Notes: generated by a model not told the origin, from the letters alone. Positions 1 to 8,299 are shown, counted from the first letter of the stretch. The stretch is DNA of 64,000 nucleotides from Mycobacterium conspicuum (GCF_010730195.1 NZ_AP022613.1:3038001-3102000); one strand, 5' to 3'. Numbers and translations are program-made.

Positions 1-1
1 C

Positions 2-586
2 GCCCTGACCGTGGCCGCCGGGTTGGGCGCGCCGCCTGCACGGGCGGATAACACGCGGCTCAACAACGGCGTGGTCGCCAATGTCTACACCGTCCAGCAC
101 CAAGCCGGCTGCGTCAACGACGTCAAGATCAATCCACAATTGCGGCTCGCCGCCCAATGGCACACCCTCGACCTGCTGAACAACCGAAACCTCGACGCCG
201 ACATCGGATCTGACGGATCCACCCCGCAAGACCGCGCACATGCCGCCGGCTTCCACGGCAACGTCGCCGAAACCGTGGCGATCAACCCCGCGGTTGCAAT
301 CAGCGGCATCGAGTTGATCAACCAGTGGTACAACAATCCAACGACCTTCGCGATCATGTCCAACTGCGCCAACACGCAAATCGGCGTGTGGTCGGAAAAC
401 AGCCCGGATCGCACCGTCGTGGTGGCCGTGTACGGTCAGCCCGAGCGACCTAGCCCGGCGCCGGAAAACATTCCGATTGGCCCCAGCCCCGACTACGACG
501 CCAGCGACGAAATCGAATACGGCGTCAACTGGCTCCCCTGGATTTTGCGCGGGGTGTATCCACCGCCGGCCATCCCCCCGCAATAG
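2..586 (+). CDS. Secreted CAP-domain-like protein, 5' truncated by window edge
   Basis: The frame is open from the first bases, and the visible N-terminus (ALTVAAGLGAPPARA then DN) is the hydrophobic core and A-x-A cleavage site of a signal peptide, so the true start lies before the window. The mature part is about 175 residues, with two Cys (AGCVND, SNCANT) that could form a disulfide. The pattern of a His in an Ala-rich helix (AAQWHTLD), HAAGFHGNVAE, and a later SNCANTQIGVW stretch resembles small secreted CAP/SCP-like proteins of mycobacteria. The tail is rich in Pro and acidic residues. Function unknown; presumably extracellular or envelope-associated. The family call is by pattern recognition only. 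Confidence 0.6.
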   Translation, partial: ALTVAAGLGAPPARADNTRLNNGVVANVYTVQHQAGCVNDVKINPQLRLAAQWHTLDLLNNRNLDADIGSDGSTPQDRAHAAGFHGNVAETVAINPAVAISGIELINQWYNNPTTFAIMSNCANTQIGVWSENSPDRTVVVAVYGQPERPSPAPENIPIGPSPDYDASDEIEYGVNWLPWILRGVYPPPAIPPQ

Positions 587-650
587 CCGCGGCCGTGCGT
601 GTTTGTCCGTCGACACGCCGTCACACCCGTACAACTGCGCACGCTCGACC

Positions 651-665
651 GGCGGCCGCGCCGCC
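651..665. terminator. Possible bidirectional hairpin between convergent genes
   Basis: GGCGGC-CGC-GCCGCC forms a perfect 6-bp stem with a 3-base loop, in the gap between the end of the CAP-like gene and the end of the convergent nitronate monooxygenase gene. It has no clear U-tract, so it is only a candidate terminator, and chance occurrence is likely in GC-rich DNA. Confidence 0.25.
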
Positions 666-745
666 GTGTTCCTGGCATATCACGAATTACACTCTCGGAC
701 TTAGGTTTACGTGATGCCGCAACGCTCTCGCCGTTGAAGAATTGG

Positions 746-1693
746 TTACCGAGCCGGCCCCAGCCGATCCGCCGTCGCGGCCAACACCTCTCGACACCCA
801 GCCCACATCTGCTTGATGATGTCCGCCGCCGGCGGAAGGTCTTCGATCCGTCCGGCGACCTGACCGGTATTCGCGACGCTGGCGTCCATGTCGCCGTCGA
901 AGTAGAGCCGCTGAACACGCTGCAGCGCGGCACCGCCTGCCTCGAAAGAGGCTTGGGCGTCCAGCTTTTCGGCGGCGGCCGTCCTGATCACCCGCATCAT
1001 TCGCTTGCCGTCGAGGGGGAGGAGCACGGTGCCGGTCTCGTCCGCACGCACGACGGCTTCCTTCAGATTGCCATGCACCGGCGAGTCCGACGACGCGAGC
1101 AACCGCGTGCCCATCTGCACGCCCTCGGCGCCGAGGACGAACGCCGCGGCCATCGACCGGGCGTCGCAGATCCCGCCGGCCGCCACGATCGGCACGTCGA
1201 CATGGGCCGCCACCAACGGAAGCAGCACCATGGTCGAGGCCCCGAACCGATTCTTGAACCCGCCGCCTTCGACACCCTCCACGACAAGGCCGTCCACGCC
1301 GGCGTCGACCGCCTTCTTGGCCGCGGCCAGGGTCCCCACCACATGGAACACGGTGATGCCGGCGTCGTGCAGGCGCGCGGTAAACAGCGCCGGGTCGCCC
1401 GCCGAAGTGGTGACGAAGCGAATCCCGTTGGCAACGAGGAGATCCACCATGCCGGGGTCGCGGTTGAACAGCAGCGCGATGTTGGCTCCGACCGAGCCGT
1501 CGGTAAGGTCGCGGACCCGGCGAAGGTCGGCACGGCCCTCATCGGAGGTGGTCTCGATGATGCCCAGCGCGCCGGCGTTGGACACCGCGGCGGCCAACTG
1601 CGCCCCGGCGATGTACGTCATCGGCGCCTGAACGATCGGGATGTCAATCTGGGCGAGCGCGCAGAGCCGGTTGGACGGTGTGGTCGCGTTCAT
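746..1693 (-). CDS. Nitronate monooxygenase / 2-nitropropane dioxygenase family FMN enzyme
   Basis: A 315-residue TIM-barrel flavoprotein. It begins with the family's IPIVQAPM strand and carries the FMN phosphate-binding segments VVEGVEGGGF and VPIVAAGGICDARSMAAAFVLGAEGVQMGTR. Family members oxidise alkyl nitronates (such as the toxin 3-nitropropionate) with FMN and O2; other members are enoyl-ACP reductase-like, and the substrate cannot be read here. The ATG overlaps the upstream NYN gene by 4 bp (ATGA), so the two genes are probably translationally coupled. Cytoplasmic. Length is normal. Confidence 0.9.
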   Translation of the reverse strand: MNATTPSNRLCALAQIDIPIVQAPMTYIAGAQLAAAVSNAGALGIIETTSDEGRADLRRVRDLTDGSVGANIALLFNRDPGMVDLLVANGIRFVTTSAGDPALFTARLHDAGITVFHVVGTLAAAKKAVDAGVDGLVVEGVEGGGFKNRFGASTMVLLPLVAAHVDVPIVAAGGICDARSMAAAFVLGAEGVQMGTRLLASSDSPVHGNLKEAVVRADETGTVLLPLDGKRMMRVIRTAAAEKLDAQASFEAGGAALQRVQRLYFDGDMDASVANTGQVAGRIEDLPPAADIIKQMWAGCREVLAATADRLGPAR

Positions 1694-2073
1694 TTCACCT
1701 CACGGGGGTCGACGAGTTCACGAAAGCGATCGGCAGGGTAGACGGATGCACCCAGGTTTCGGACCCGCTCGGCCAACCCCTTGTCGGATGTCACGACGCG
1801 GATTTCGTGCGAGCGGTCGTCGGCGTGGACCAGCCGAACGATTTCGTCGTCGGCCGAATTGGCTGCCGCCCTGGGGGCATGCGTTACCTCGATCCGCGTT
1901 GTCCGGATGGCCTGCGAGGGCGGGCGCTCGAACACCACCGTCACCTGGTCGCCCTCCGCCGCAGCCCACCGGTCGAGCTTTTCGACCAACGCGATCATCG
2001 CAGCGCGACGATCTTTCCACCAACCGTCCGGGCGCGTTCCGATGACGTTCATGCCGTCGACGATCCAGCGCAC
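1690..2073 (-). CDS. NYN/PIN-fold (YacP-like) putative RNase
   Basis: A 127-residue single-domain protein. It shows the NYN/PIN-like arrangement of acidic residues: the first strand ends in VDGMNVIG (Asp), a middle segment NSADDEIVRL, and a last strand EIRVVTSDKGLAERVRNLGA (VTSDKGL is typical of the fold). Related proteins are metal-dependent ribonucleases or RNA-binding proteins; activity here is inferred from family. The GTG start follows a GTGAGGT-type ribosome-binding site. It is first in a two-gene operon with the flavin monooxygenase, and a strong terminator-like hairpin lies about 20 bases upstream of its ribosome-binding site. Confidence 0.75.
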   Translation of the reverse strand: MRWIVDGMNVIGTRPDGWWKDRRAAMIALVEKLDRWAAAEGDQVTVVFERPPSQAIRTTRIEVTHAPRAAANSADDEIVRLVHADDRSHEIRVVTSDKGLAERVRNLGASVYPADRFRELVDPREVK

Positions 2074-2089
2074 ACCTCACCGTACGGCG

Positions 2090-2175
2090 GGAAAAGATCA
2101 GCCCGGGCCGAGGCTGCGCTTGGGGGGCAACTGCGAGGCTCGGACCGGGCTGATCGGCATGGGAAATTGTCGTTC
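2090..2175 (-). ncRNA. Candidate small RNA or attenuator leader ending in the C6-loop hairpin
   Basis: Upstream of the terminator hairpin, on the minus strand, there is a -10-like TAGAAT (2181-2186) with a weak -35 TCGACC (2203-2208) at 16-base spacing. A start near 2174 would give an RNA of about 85 nt ending in the U-tract. C-runs in loops are a known feature of some mycobacterial small RNAs (6C/B11), but only one such loop exists here, so it is not that family as I know it. The same RNA could simply be the leader of the NYN operon. Confidence 0.3.
2092..2155 (-). terminator. Very stable intrinsic terminator-like hairpin with C6 loop
   Basis: Outer arms 2096-2106 (GATCAGCCCGG) and 2145-2155 are perfectly complementary. 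After one mismatch, inner arms 2108-2112 and 2139-2143 add 5 bp. Read on the minus strand, the stem is followed at once by TTTT, and the 26-base loop contains CCCCCC. It ends the alpha/beta hydrolase transcript or a short RNA, and lies directly before the NYN gene start, so attenuation of that operon is also possible. Confidence 0.75.
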
Positions 2176-2217
2176 GAACGATTCTATGCGACCCATGGTG
2201 GTGGTCGATGCACTTCT

Positions 2218-3039
2218 TCACAGGTGGGTCAGGAGCCGCTCGGCGAACATTTCTGGATGCTCGCGATGCATGAAATGCCCGCCCGGGACTTCCTCGACGA
2301 TGTACTCGTTCTCGAACATCCGGGCGGCGCCCCGGTAGTCCGAGGGCTCCGCGACCGGATCATCGAGGCCGGCGAAGACCACCGTCGGGACCGTGATCCG
2401 CGCGCGCAATGACGCGCTGGGTATGGGGGAGAGCTTTCGGTAGTACCCGAACGCCGCGTCCAAGCTGGCCGGGTCGGAAAACGTCGCACGCACCGCGTCG
2501 AACTCCGCGGGATCGGGATTCCACGTCGGCGACCAGCGTCGACAAATGGCGGGCAGCGCGGCGAAGTCGTTGCGCGCAAAGCGTTTCGCCGCACCCGGCA
2601 GCTTGTAGACCGCGAAGTGGCGCACGCCCCACAGCTTCGCGGGCGTCGGTTTGAGTGCCGCCGGGTGCGGAATGGCAAGAACGAGAAGCTTTTTCACGAG
2701 ATCCGGTCCGAGCGCGGCCGCACCGTACGCGGCGCCGGCACCGAAGTCATGTCCGATGACGATCGCCTGACTGGCGCCGAGCGCTTCGATCAACGCGAGC
2801 GCGTCGCGCGCCAAGGTCTCCTGATCGGTGTCGCGCGCCGGGATGCCGCTGGGGGAGTAGCCGCGCATAAACGGGCTCACCGCCCGATACCCCTTGGCGG
2901 CGATGGCCGGGCGCAGCTCGTCCCACGTGTGTGCGGTGTCCGGAAAGCCATGCAGCAGCAGCACCAGGGGCCCGGTGCCCTCCTCGAGATAGGCGAATCT
3001 CAGCCCGTTGGCATCGACGAAGTTGATCGCACCGGCCAT
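2218..3039 (-). CDS. Alpha/beta hydrolase, epoxide-hydrolase/haloalkane-dehalogenase-like
   Basis: A 273-residue alpha/beta-hydrolase fold protein. It has the HGFPDT oxyanion motif near residue 30, the nucleophile elbow GHDFGA (Asp nucleophile, as in epoxide hydrolases and dehalogenases rather than esterases), a probable acid in GLDDPV, and the catalytic His in GGHFMHREHP near the C-terminus. It likely hydrolyses an epoxide or related substrate by an Asp-ester mechanism. It lies 12 bp downstream of the CDF exporter gene on the same strand, so it may be co-transcribed with it, although no functional link is obvious. Confidence 0.85.
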   Translation of the reverse strand: MAGAINFVDANGLRFAYLEEGTGPLVLLLHGFPDTAHTWDELRPAIAAKGYRAVSPFMRGYSPSGIPARDTDQETLARDALALIEALGASQAIVIGHDFGAGAAYGAAALGPDLVKKLLVLAIPHPAALKPTPAKLWGVRHFAVYKLPGAAKRFARNDFAALPAICRRWSPTWNPDPAEFDAVRATFSDPASLDAAFGYYRKLSPIPSASLRARITVPTVVFAGLDDPVAEPSDYRGAARMFENEYIVEEVPGGHFMHREHPEMFAERLLTHL

Positions 3040-3051
3040 GGCCTGTGGACT

Positions 3052-4074
3052 TTACGCCGAACCCCCCGTCGCGGCGAGGTCGTGCTCCGCGGGATAGGCA
3101 TGAATCAGTGCCGTCGTGAGTTTGGGAACGACATGCGTGAGTTCGTGCTCGGCGGTATGGGCGATGCGGTGCGCCTGCACCAGGTTCAGTGCGGGATCGA
3201 CGTCGAGTTCGGCGTCGGCATGCAGCCGGTGCCCGATCCAGCGCATCCGGACACTGCGCACCGCTTGCACTCCCGGTTGGGCGGCCAAGGCCTGTTCGGC
3301 GGCGTCGACCATCGTCGGGTCCACTCCGTCGAGGAGCCGCCGAAACACGTCGCGCACCGCGGTGCGCAGCACGGCCAGGATCGCCGCCGTGATGACCAGG
3401 CCGATGATCGGGTCGGCGAGCGGGAACCCAAGTGCGACACCGCCGGCGGCCAACACCACGGCCAGCGAGGTGAGCCCGTCGGTGCGGGCATGCACTCCGT
3501 CGGCGATCAGGGCGGCCGAGCCGATGCGCCGCCCAACCCTGATCCGGTAGACCGCGACCCACTCGTTGCCGACGAACCCGATCAACCCGGCCAGCGCGAC
3601 CCAGCCGACGTGTGCCACCGGTTCCGGATTGGTCAGCCGCATGATCGCTTCGTATCCCGCCACGATCGCCGAGAGCGCGATCATCGCGATGACGAACAAC
3701 CCGGCCAGATCCTCGGCTCGACCCAGCCCGTAGGTGTATCGCCGCGTGGCGGCCTTGGTGCCCAGCGCGAAAGCGATCCACAACGGCACCGCGGTCAGGG
3801 CGTCGGAGAAGTTGTGGATGGTGTCGGCGGCCAAGGCCACCGACCCGGTGGCCACCACCACCGCGATCTGGGCGATCGAGGTCAATCCGAGGACCAGCAG
3901 GCTGATCTTGACCGCACGGATCCCGGCGGCGCTGGATTCCAGAGCATCGTCGACACGGTCGGCCGCGTCGTGGGAATGGGGAGTCACGATCTCTTTGATC
4001 GCCCCGCGCAGGCCGTGCGAATGCGCACGAGGGCCGCCCTGCTGGACGGGGGTCCGACAACTATCTGCATGCAT
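3052..4074 (-). CDS. Cation diffusion facilitator (CDF) metal exporter, Rv2025c-like
   Basis: A 340-residue CDF transporter. The paired metal-binding motifs ADTIHNFSD and ADGVHARTD (HxxxD) lie in transmembrane helices 2 and 5; a His-rich N-terminus (RAHSHG, PHSHD) and a C-terminal cytoplasmic ferredoxin-like domain (RSVRMRWIGHRLHADAELDVD) follow the family layout. The sequence closely matches my memory of M. tuberculosis Rv2025c, which is controlled by the Ni/Co sensor KmtR. I chose ATG 4074 over ATG 4092 because a TATTAT -10 element (4081-4086) lies exactly 6 bases before it, implying a leaderless mRNA. A perfect palindrome overlaps this promoter. Likely exports Ni, Co or Zn. Confidence 0.9.
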   Translation of the reverse strand: MHADSCRTPVQQGGPRAHSHGLRGAIKEIVTPHSHDAADRVDDALESSAAGIRAVKISLLVLGLTSIAQIAVVVATGSVALAADTIHNFSDALTAVPLWIAFALGTKAATRRYTYGLGRAEDLAGLFVIAMIALSAIVAGYEAIMRLTNPEPVAHVGWVALAGLIGFVGNEWVAVYRIRVGRRIGSAALIADGVHARTDGLTSLAVVLAAGGVALGFPLADPIIGLVITAAILAVLRTAVRDVFRRLLDGVDPTMVDAAEQALAAQPGVQAVRSVRMRWIGHRLHADAELDVDPALNLVQAHRIAHTAEHELTHVVPKLTTALIHAYPAEHDLAATGGSA

Positions 4075-4083
4075 ACGCAGATA
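4062..4083 (-). promoter_or_regulatory. Palindromic operator over the CDF promoter (ArsR/KmtR-type candidate)
   Basis: TATCTGC (4062-4068) and GCAGATA (4077-4083) are perfect 7-bp inverted arms around ATGCATAC. The palindrome covers the proposed transcription start (4074) and part of the TATTAT -10 box (4081-4086) of the CDF gene. A regulator bound here would block transcription. By analogy with Rv2025c, a KmtR-like nickel/cobalt sensor is the natural candidate; no such gene is in the window. Confidence 0.6.
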
Positions 4084-4135
4084 ATAAGTCATGGGGTCGC
4101 CGAATCGCCAACGCGAGGTCGCCTACCATCAGCGC

Positions 4136-5038
4136 ATGCGCGGCTCCAAGATCCTCATCACCGGTCCGACCGGCCAAGTTGCCACCCCGATCGCTAAGGC
4201 CCTCGCTGCCGAGAACGAGGTCTGGGGCATCGCCCGTTTCACCAACCCCGCGGTCCGCGAGGATCTTGAGAAGGCCGGGGTGCGGTGCCAGACCGTGAAT
4301 TTGGCCGCGGGGGACTTCACCGAGATCCCATCCGACTTCGACTACGTGCTCAACCTGGCGGTCGCCAAGAGCGGTAGCTGGGACAAGGACCTCGGGGCCA
4401 ATGCGGAGTCGGTGGGTCTGCTCATGGCGCACTGCCGCGGCGTTCAGGGTTTTCTGCACTGCTCGTCGGGGGCCGTGTATGACCCGCCGGGCGACGAACC
4501 CCGCACCGAAAGCGCCGCCTTGGGCGACAACCACAAGCCGTTGTTCCCCACGTACTCCATTTCCAAGATCGCCGGCGAGGTCGTGGCGCGGACGATGGCG
4601 CGCGCCCTGGGCGTGCCCACGACCATCGCGCGCCTCAACGTCCCGTACGGCGACAATGGTGGCTGGCCGTTCTACCACATGGAGATGATCCTGGCCGGCA
4701 TCCCGATCCCGGTGCCACCGGGCGGGCCGGCGAACTACAGCCCGATCCACGAGGACGACATCATCGCGACGCTCCCCAAACTGCTTGAGGTGGCGTCGAT
4801 CCCGGCGACCACACTCAACTGGTGTGGCCACCAGACCGTCAGCCTGCAGCAGTGGTGCGACTACCTCGGCTCGCTGGTGGGCAAGCAGCCCGTCTTTGAG
4901 GAGAGCGATCAGGCGTTGCGCGGCAATCCCACCGATGCCAGCCGGATGCACGAGCTCGTCGGCCAGACGACGGTCGACTGGCACGACGGGCTGCGCCGGA
5001 TGGCGGCCAAGTTTCACCCGGAGCTGGTCAGCTCCTAA
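4136..5038 (+). CDS. NAD(P)-dependent epimerase/dehydratase (extended SDR)
   Basis: A 300-residue extended SDR. The N-terminal Rossmann motif is ITGPTGQVA (GxxGxxA variant), and the active-site pair is YSISK (YxxxK) with SSGA as the preceding Ser segment. The C-terminal half (QQWCDYLGSLVG, DASRMHELVGQ) resembles sugar-nucleotide epimerase or reductase members. An upstream ATG at 4091 exists, but ATG 4136 is preferred: it begins the first beta strand, and a TACCAT -10 box (4124-4129) stands 6 bases before it (leaderless). The gene diverges from the CDF exporter with about 60 bp between starts. Substrate unknown. Confidence 0.85.
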   Translation: MRGSKILITGPTGQVATPIAKALAAENEVWGIARFTNPAVREDLEKAGVRCQTVNLAAGDFTEIPSDFDYVLNLAVAKSGSWDKDLGANAESVGLLMAHCRGVQGFLHCSSGAVYDPPGDEPRTESAALGDNHKPLFPTYSISKIAGEVVARTMARALGVPTTIARLNVPYGDNGGWPFYHMEMILAGIPIPVPPGGPANYSPIHEDDIIATLPKLLEVASIPATTLNWCGHQTVSLQQWCDYLGSLVGKQPVFEESDQALRGNPTDASRMHELVGQTTVDWHDGLRRMAAKFHPELVSS

Positions 5039-5048
5039 GCAGCAGCGG

Positions 5049-6701
5049 TTAGGGCGATCCGTCCGTTCCGCGGGTACCGATGAGGCCGGGCGCGCCACCG
5101 GTGCCGCCAGTGCCGCCGTTGACGCCGTTTCCGCCGTTGCCGCCGAAGCCAATGATCGACGGGGTGGAGCTGCCGCTCATGGTCACCGTGGCGTTGCCGC
5201 CATTGCCGCCGTCGGCGGCATTCGTGCCGCCGCCGGCGGTGCCACCGTCACCGGCTTGGCCGATGCCGGCGAGGACATCGCCGCCGGCGCCGCCGTTGCC
5301 ACCGGTGCCGCCGGTGCCCGTTGCGGCACCCCCGTGCCCGCCGGCACCGCCGATGGCGGCGCCGAACGTGGCGCCCTCACCGCCCGCGCCGCCATCGCCG
5401 CCGAAGCCCCCGACGCCATTGGCGTGACCGCCCGCGCCGCCGGCCCCGCCGCCGGCGATGCCCGAGAGAGTGGTGCCCAAACCGGCGTTGCCGCCGTCGC
5501 CGCCGAATCCGAACGCGCCGTCGGCGGCACCGCCGACGCCGCCGTTGCCGCCTTGGGCGGTTCCGGCCCCGATCAGGGCGACGCTGGCGGCATCGCCGCC
5601 GACGCCGCCGTTGCCCCCGGTGCCGGCGGCGCCGTCGGCGGCACCACCGGCACCGCCGGAGCCACCATTAACCAGGTCGAATCCGAGGAACGCGCGGCCG
5701 GCAGCGATGCCACCGTCTCCGCCGTTGCCGCCGGTGCCTATGCCGCTCTCGGCGCCACCGGCGCCGCCGTTGCCGCCTTGGGCGAGGCCGAGTCCGGCGA
5801 GGAAGCCGCCACTGCCGCTGCCGCCGTTACCGCCATTACCCCCGGTGCCATCGATGCCAATGTCGGCGCCCCCGGCGCCGCCGGCGCCGCCAAAGCCGCC
5901 TACCAGACCGATTGCATTGCCGCCGTGACCGCCGTTGCCGCCGGTGCCGCTGATGAGCGGGCCGCCGGCCTGGCCGCCGGCGCCGCCGGCACCGCCGGCG
6001 CCCAAGATGTAGCTACCCGTGCCGCCCGCACCACCGGTGCCACCGGTCCCGATGGTGGCGGCTCCGCCAACCCCACCGTTGCCTCCGTGGCCCCACAGGA
6101 GCCCGGCGTTGCCGCCGGCCCCACCGGTGCCGCCGGTCCCCACGGTGGTGGCGCCACCGCTGCCGCCGTTACCACCCTTTCCGTAAAGGAAGCCGCCCGA
6201 CCCGCCGGCACCGCCGGCCGCGCCGGGGTTGGTGCTGTTGCCGCCATTGCCGCCGACGCCAAAGATCCAGCCGCCGTTCCCGCCGTTCGTCCCGACCCCG
6301 TTTACCGTCGTCCCGTTCGCTCCGTTACCGATCACGGGGCGACCGGTCAGCAACTCAACCGGCGAAAACAACGTCAGCCGCTGGGCGACGTCCACCAGCG
6401 CCTGTAGCGGCCCGACGTTGGCCGCCTCCGCGGCCACATACGCACTCGTCGATCCCTGGAGGGCCTGCACGAACTGCGAGTGAAACGTCGCTGCCTGCGC
6501 ACTCAGCCCCTGGAAGTGCAGGCCGTGGCTGGAAAACAGCGCAGCGATGGCCGCTGACACCTCATCGGCGGCCGCCGGCGCGATCCCGATCGTCGTGGGC
6601 AGCGTCGCCGACGTGGAGTCCGTTATCGCCTCCCCGATCCCGTTCAGGTCTGCTGCCGCCGCGGCCAGGGCTTCGGGTGCTGCAATCAGAAAAGACGACA
6701 A
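5049..6701 (-). CDS. PE_PGRS family protein
   Basis: A 550-residue protein. It has an N-terminal PE domain of about 100 residues (MSSFLIAAPEALAAAAADL, ADEVSAAIAALF, FHSQFVQALQ), the GRPV linker, then a long PGRS domain of GGAGG/GGNGG repeats to the C-terminus with no extra catalytic domain. PE proteins are exported by ESX (type VII) secretion, and PGRS domains are cell-surface; the specific role is unknown. The start is TTG with GGAG about 9 bases upstream. The gene converges with the epimerase gene, 10 bp apart. Low-complexity repeats make copy-number variation between strains likely. Confidence 0.95.
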   Translation of the reverse strand: MSSFLIAAPEALAAAAADLNGIGEAITDSTSATLPTTIGIAPAAADEVSAAIAALFSSHGLHFQGLSAQAATFHSQFVQALQGSTSAYVAAEAANVGPLQALVDVAQRLTLFSPVELLTGRPVIGNGANGTTVNGVGTNGGNGGWIFGVGGNGGNSTNPGAAGGAGGSGGFLYGKGGNGGSGGATTVGTGGTGGAGGNAGLLWGHGGNGGVGGAATIGTGGTGGAGGTGSYILGAGGAGGAGGQAGGPLISGTGGNGGHGGNAIGLVGGFGGAGGAGGADIGIDGTGGNGGNGGSGSGGFLAGLGLAQGGNGGAGGAESGIGTGGNGGDGGIAAGRAFLGFDLVNGGSGGAGGAADGAAGTGGNGGVGGDAASVALIGAGTAQGGNGGVGGAADGAFGFGGDGGNAGLGTTLSGIAGGGAGGAGGHANGVGGFGGDGGAGGEGATFGAAIGGAGGHGGAATGTGGTGGNGGAGGDVLAGIGQAGDGGTAGGGTNAADGGNGGNATVTMSGSSTPSIIGFGGNGGNGVNGGTGGTGGAPGLIGTRGTDGSP

Positions 6702-6969
6702 TTCGCGCTCCGATCATCTCCGGGGTTAAGACGAACAAGAACATTCAAGATAGCGACCGAAACTGTGTTTAAGCCCTAACTGCGCTGTAAATTTCGGCAT
6801 CGATTTGCGGTTCTCTCTTCGACGAACCCCAGACTGTCGGCGCGCAACCCGTGGTCAAGACCATCGAGGCCGATACGCTGGTCTACTTCTTTCGCGGTTT
6901 GCTAACCATGTTGGGCTGTCACGCCCGCTAATGGCGTTGAATTCATTTAAATAGACCCGCGTGAATTCG

Positions 6970-7788
6970 CTACCAGACGCGAACGTAGTCGACAAGCATC
7001 TGCGCCGGATAGCTGCCGGGTCCGGGGTCACCGCCGCCGGAACCGGCGACCGCGAGATTGAGGACCGGATACATGGCGTAGCCGGGATTGTTGAACGGCC
7101 AGTCCGGCAGTGAGTTCGCGGCAACGCTGAAGTAGGGCTGAGCGCCGTCGGAGTAGTCCTGCCAGAACCGGATTCCGGCCTCGTCCCATTGGCATCGCCA
7201 CGTGTGCCATCCGCTGTCGACCGCGATGTTGTGGGTCTTCCATTCCGAACCGTTCGACTTCGCATGGACTGTGGTGGCCGACGGCCAGCTCCCGTTGCCG
7301 TACCACTCGAGGATGTCGATTTCGCCACCGGGATCGTCGTTGCCCAGCCACCAGGCGGGCCAGGCGCCGGCGGTCAGGCAGTCGAGTTTGATTCGGGCTT
7401 CCCAGTTGTGGCCGACGCCCCCGCGCCAGTTGCTGGTCAACCTGCCGCTGTAGAAGGTAGGACCATCCTTGGCGGCGCGGATGACAAGGTTGGACTTGCC
7501 ATCCAGAAAGACGTTTTGGCGGTCGTCGCGGTATTGCCCGACATGCTCGGGCAGCTCCCAATACGTCGGATCTTTCATCGGCTCGCGGGCGCGGGCCACG
7601 TGCCACTTCCCGCCGTCGGGCGCCGAGCCGGCCGGGCCGTCGAACTCGTCCTGGAAAATGTAGGCAACTTGGCCCGACGGTGCTGCGGGTCGAGGCGGGC
7701 TGGCGCCCGCCTCGGGGACGGCGATCGCGGCTGCCACCGCCCCGACACCCGTCATCAACATCATGCTGCGACGATCGACCTCTGGCAT
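6970..7788 (-). CDS. Secreted GH16 family beta-glucanase (Rv0315-like)
   Basis: A 272-residue GH16 enzyme. The N-terminus has a twin-arginine-like motif (DRRSMMLMTG) followed by a hydrophobic stretch and ASP cleavage region, suggesting Tat or Sec export. The catalytic motif GGEIDILEWYG contains the E-x-D-x-x-E signature (nucleophile, assisting Asp, acid/base). Trp-rich segments (WPAWWLGND, WHTWRCQW) and the terminal VDYVRVW strand are GH16 hallmarks. The predicted activity is endo-1,3-beta-glucan hydrolysis, matching Rv0315 of M. tuberculosis by memory. ATG 7788 is preferred to a TTG two codons earlier. It lies 22 bp downstream of the tautomerase gene and may share its transcript. A GAATTCA/TGAATTC inverted repeat (6939-6968) follows the gene. 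Confidence 0.9.
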   Translation of the reverse strand: MPEVDRRSMMLMTGVGAVAAAIAVPEAGASPPRPAAPSGQVAYIFQDEFDGPAGSAPDGGKWHVARAREPMKDPTYWELPEHVGQYRDDRQNVFLDGKSNLVIRAAKDGPTFYSGRLTSNWRGGVGHNWEARIKLDCLTAGAWPAWWLGNDDPGGEIDILEWYGNGSWPSATTVHAKSNGSEWKTHNIAVDSGWHTWRCQWDEAGIRFWQDYSDGAQPYFSVAANSLPDWPFNNPGYAMYPVLNLAVAGSGGGDPGPGSYPAQMLVDYVRVW

Positions 7789-7810
7789 TAGCAAGCGACA
7801 ATAGCAGCCC

Positions 7811-8242
7811 CTACTCGTCGGCGATGAGCCCCTGCACCTGCTGGGAGTAGATGACTTTGCCGCCGCCCGCCCAATTGCCTTCCGGTATCTCGTGAATCAA
7901 CGTCCAGACGTGGTAGGCGCGTGCGCCCGACGGGTCGATGCCCGCCGCCGCGCAGATGGCCGCGTGCACTTCGGCGACGAGGTGTTCCTTGCGCTCTTTG
8001 TTGAGCGCTCCTTCGAATACCGTCATGTCGGCCCGGAATCGCGGTTGCCCGGGTTGGCGGCCGCCGGCCAGCTGCTCGGCGGGATCCAGCGCGTGCAGGT
8101 AGACCAACGTGTTGTCGCGCATGAATGCGGTGTCGGGGACGCGTTCGGCGCGCAGCAGTGCCGTCACCAGTTGGTCGGTCAGCGTGCCGAGGGCCGCGTC
8201 GGATAACGAGCCACGCACGAACGTCAAATCGATCATCGGCAT
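7811..8242 (-). CDS. Tautomerase superfamily protein
   Basis: A 143-residue protein starting Met-Pro (MPMIDLTFVRG), which places a Pro at position 1 after Met removal, the catalytic base of the 4-oxalocrotonate tautomerase superfamily. It is longer than a single-domain 4-OT (about 62 residues) and appears to hold two beta-alpha-beta repeats: the second begins near RFRADMTVFEGALNKERKEHLV, where its initiating Pro is not retained. This resembles cis-CaaD/MSAD-type fused tautomerases. Substrate unknown. It lies upstream of the GH16 gene on the same strand and downstream of a perfect 14-bp palindrome. Confidence 0.75.
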   Translation of the reverse strand: MPMIDLTFVRGSLSDAALGTLTDQLVTALLRAERVPDTAFMRDNTLVYLHALDPAEQLAGGRQPGQPRFRADMTVFEGALNKERKEHLVAEVHAAICAAAGIDPSGARAYHVWTLIHEIPEGNWAGGGKVIYSQQVQGLIADE

Positions 8243-8299
8243 TGGGGGATCACAGCTTTCTCAATCCTCGGAACACGTTGAGGCTCCTCTGCCTGCGGC

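Noticed and set aside
2092..2155. Known 6C (B11) small RNA
   Set aside because: Only one C-rich loop is present, whereas the 6C family has two, so only a generic small-RNA or attenuator candidate is kept.
5049..6230. CRISPR-like repetitive structure
   Set aside because: The repeats encode GGAGG/GGNGG units of a PE_PGRS protein in frame. Unit lengths vary, and there are no unique spacers or cas genes.
6939..6968. GAATTCA/TGAATTC repeat as an attachment site or mobile-element end
   Set aside because: A 7-bp inverted repeat with a 16-base loop beside the GH16 stop is more simply a weak terminator; no target duplication is visible.
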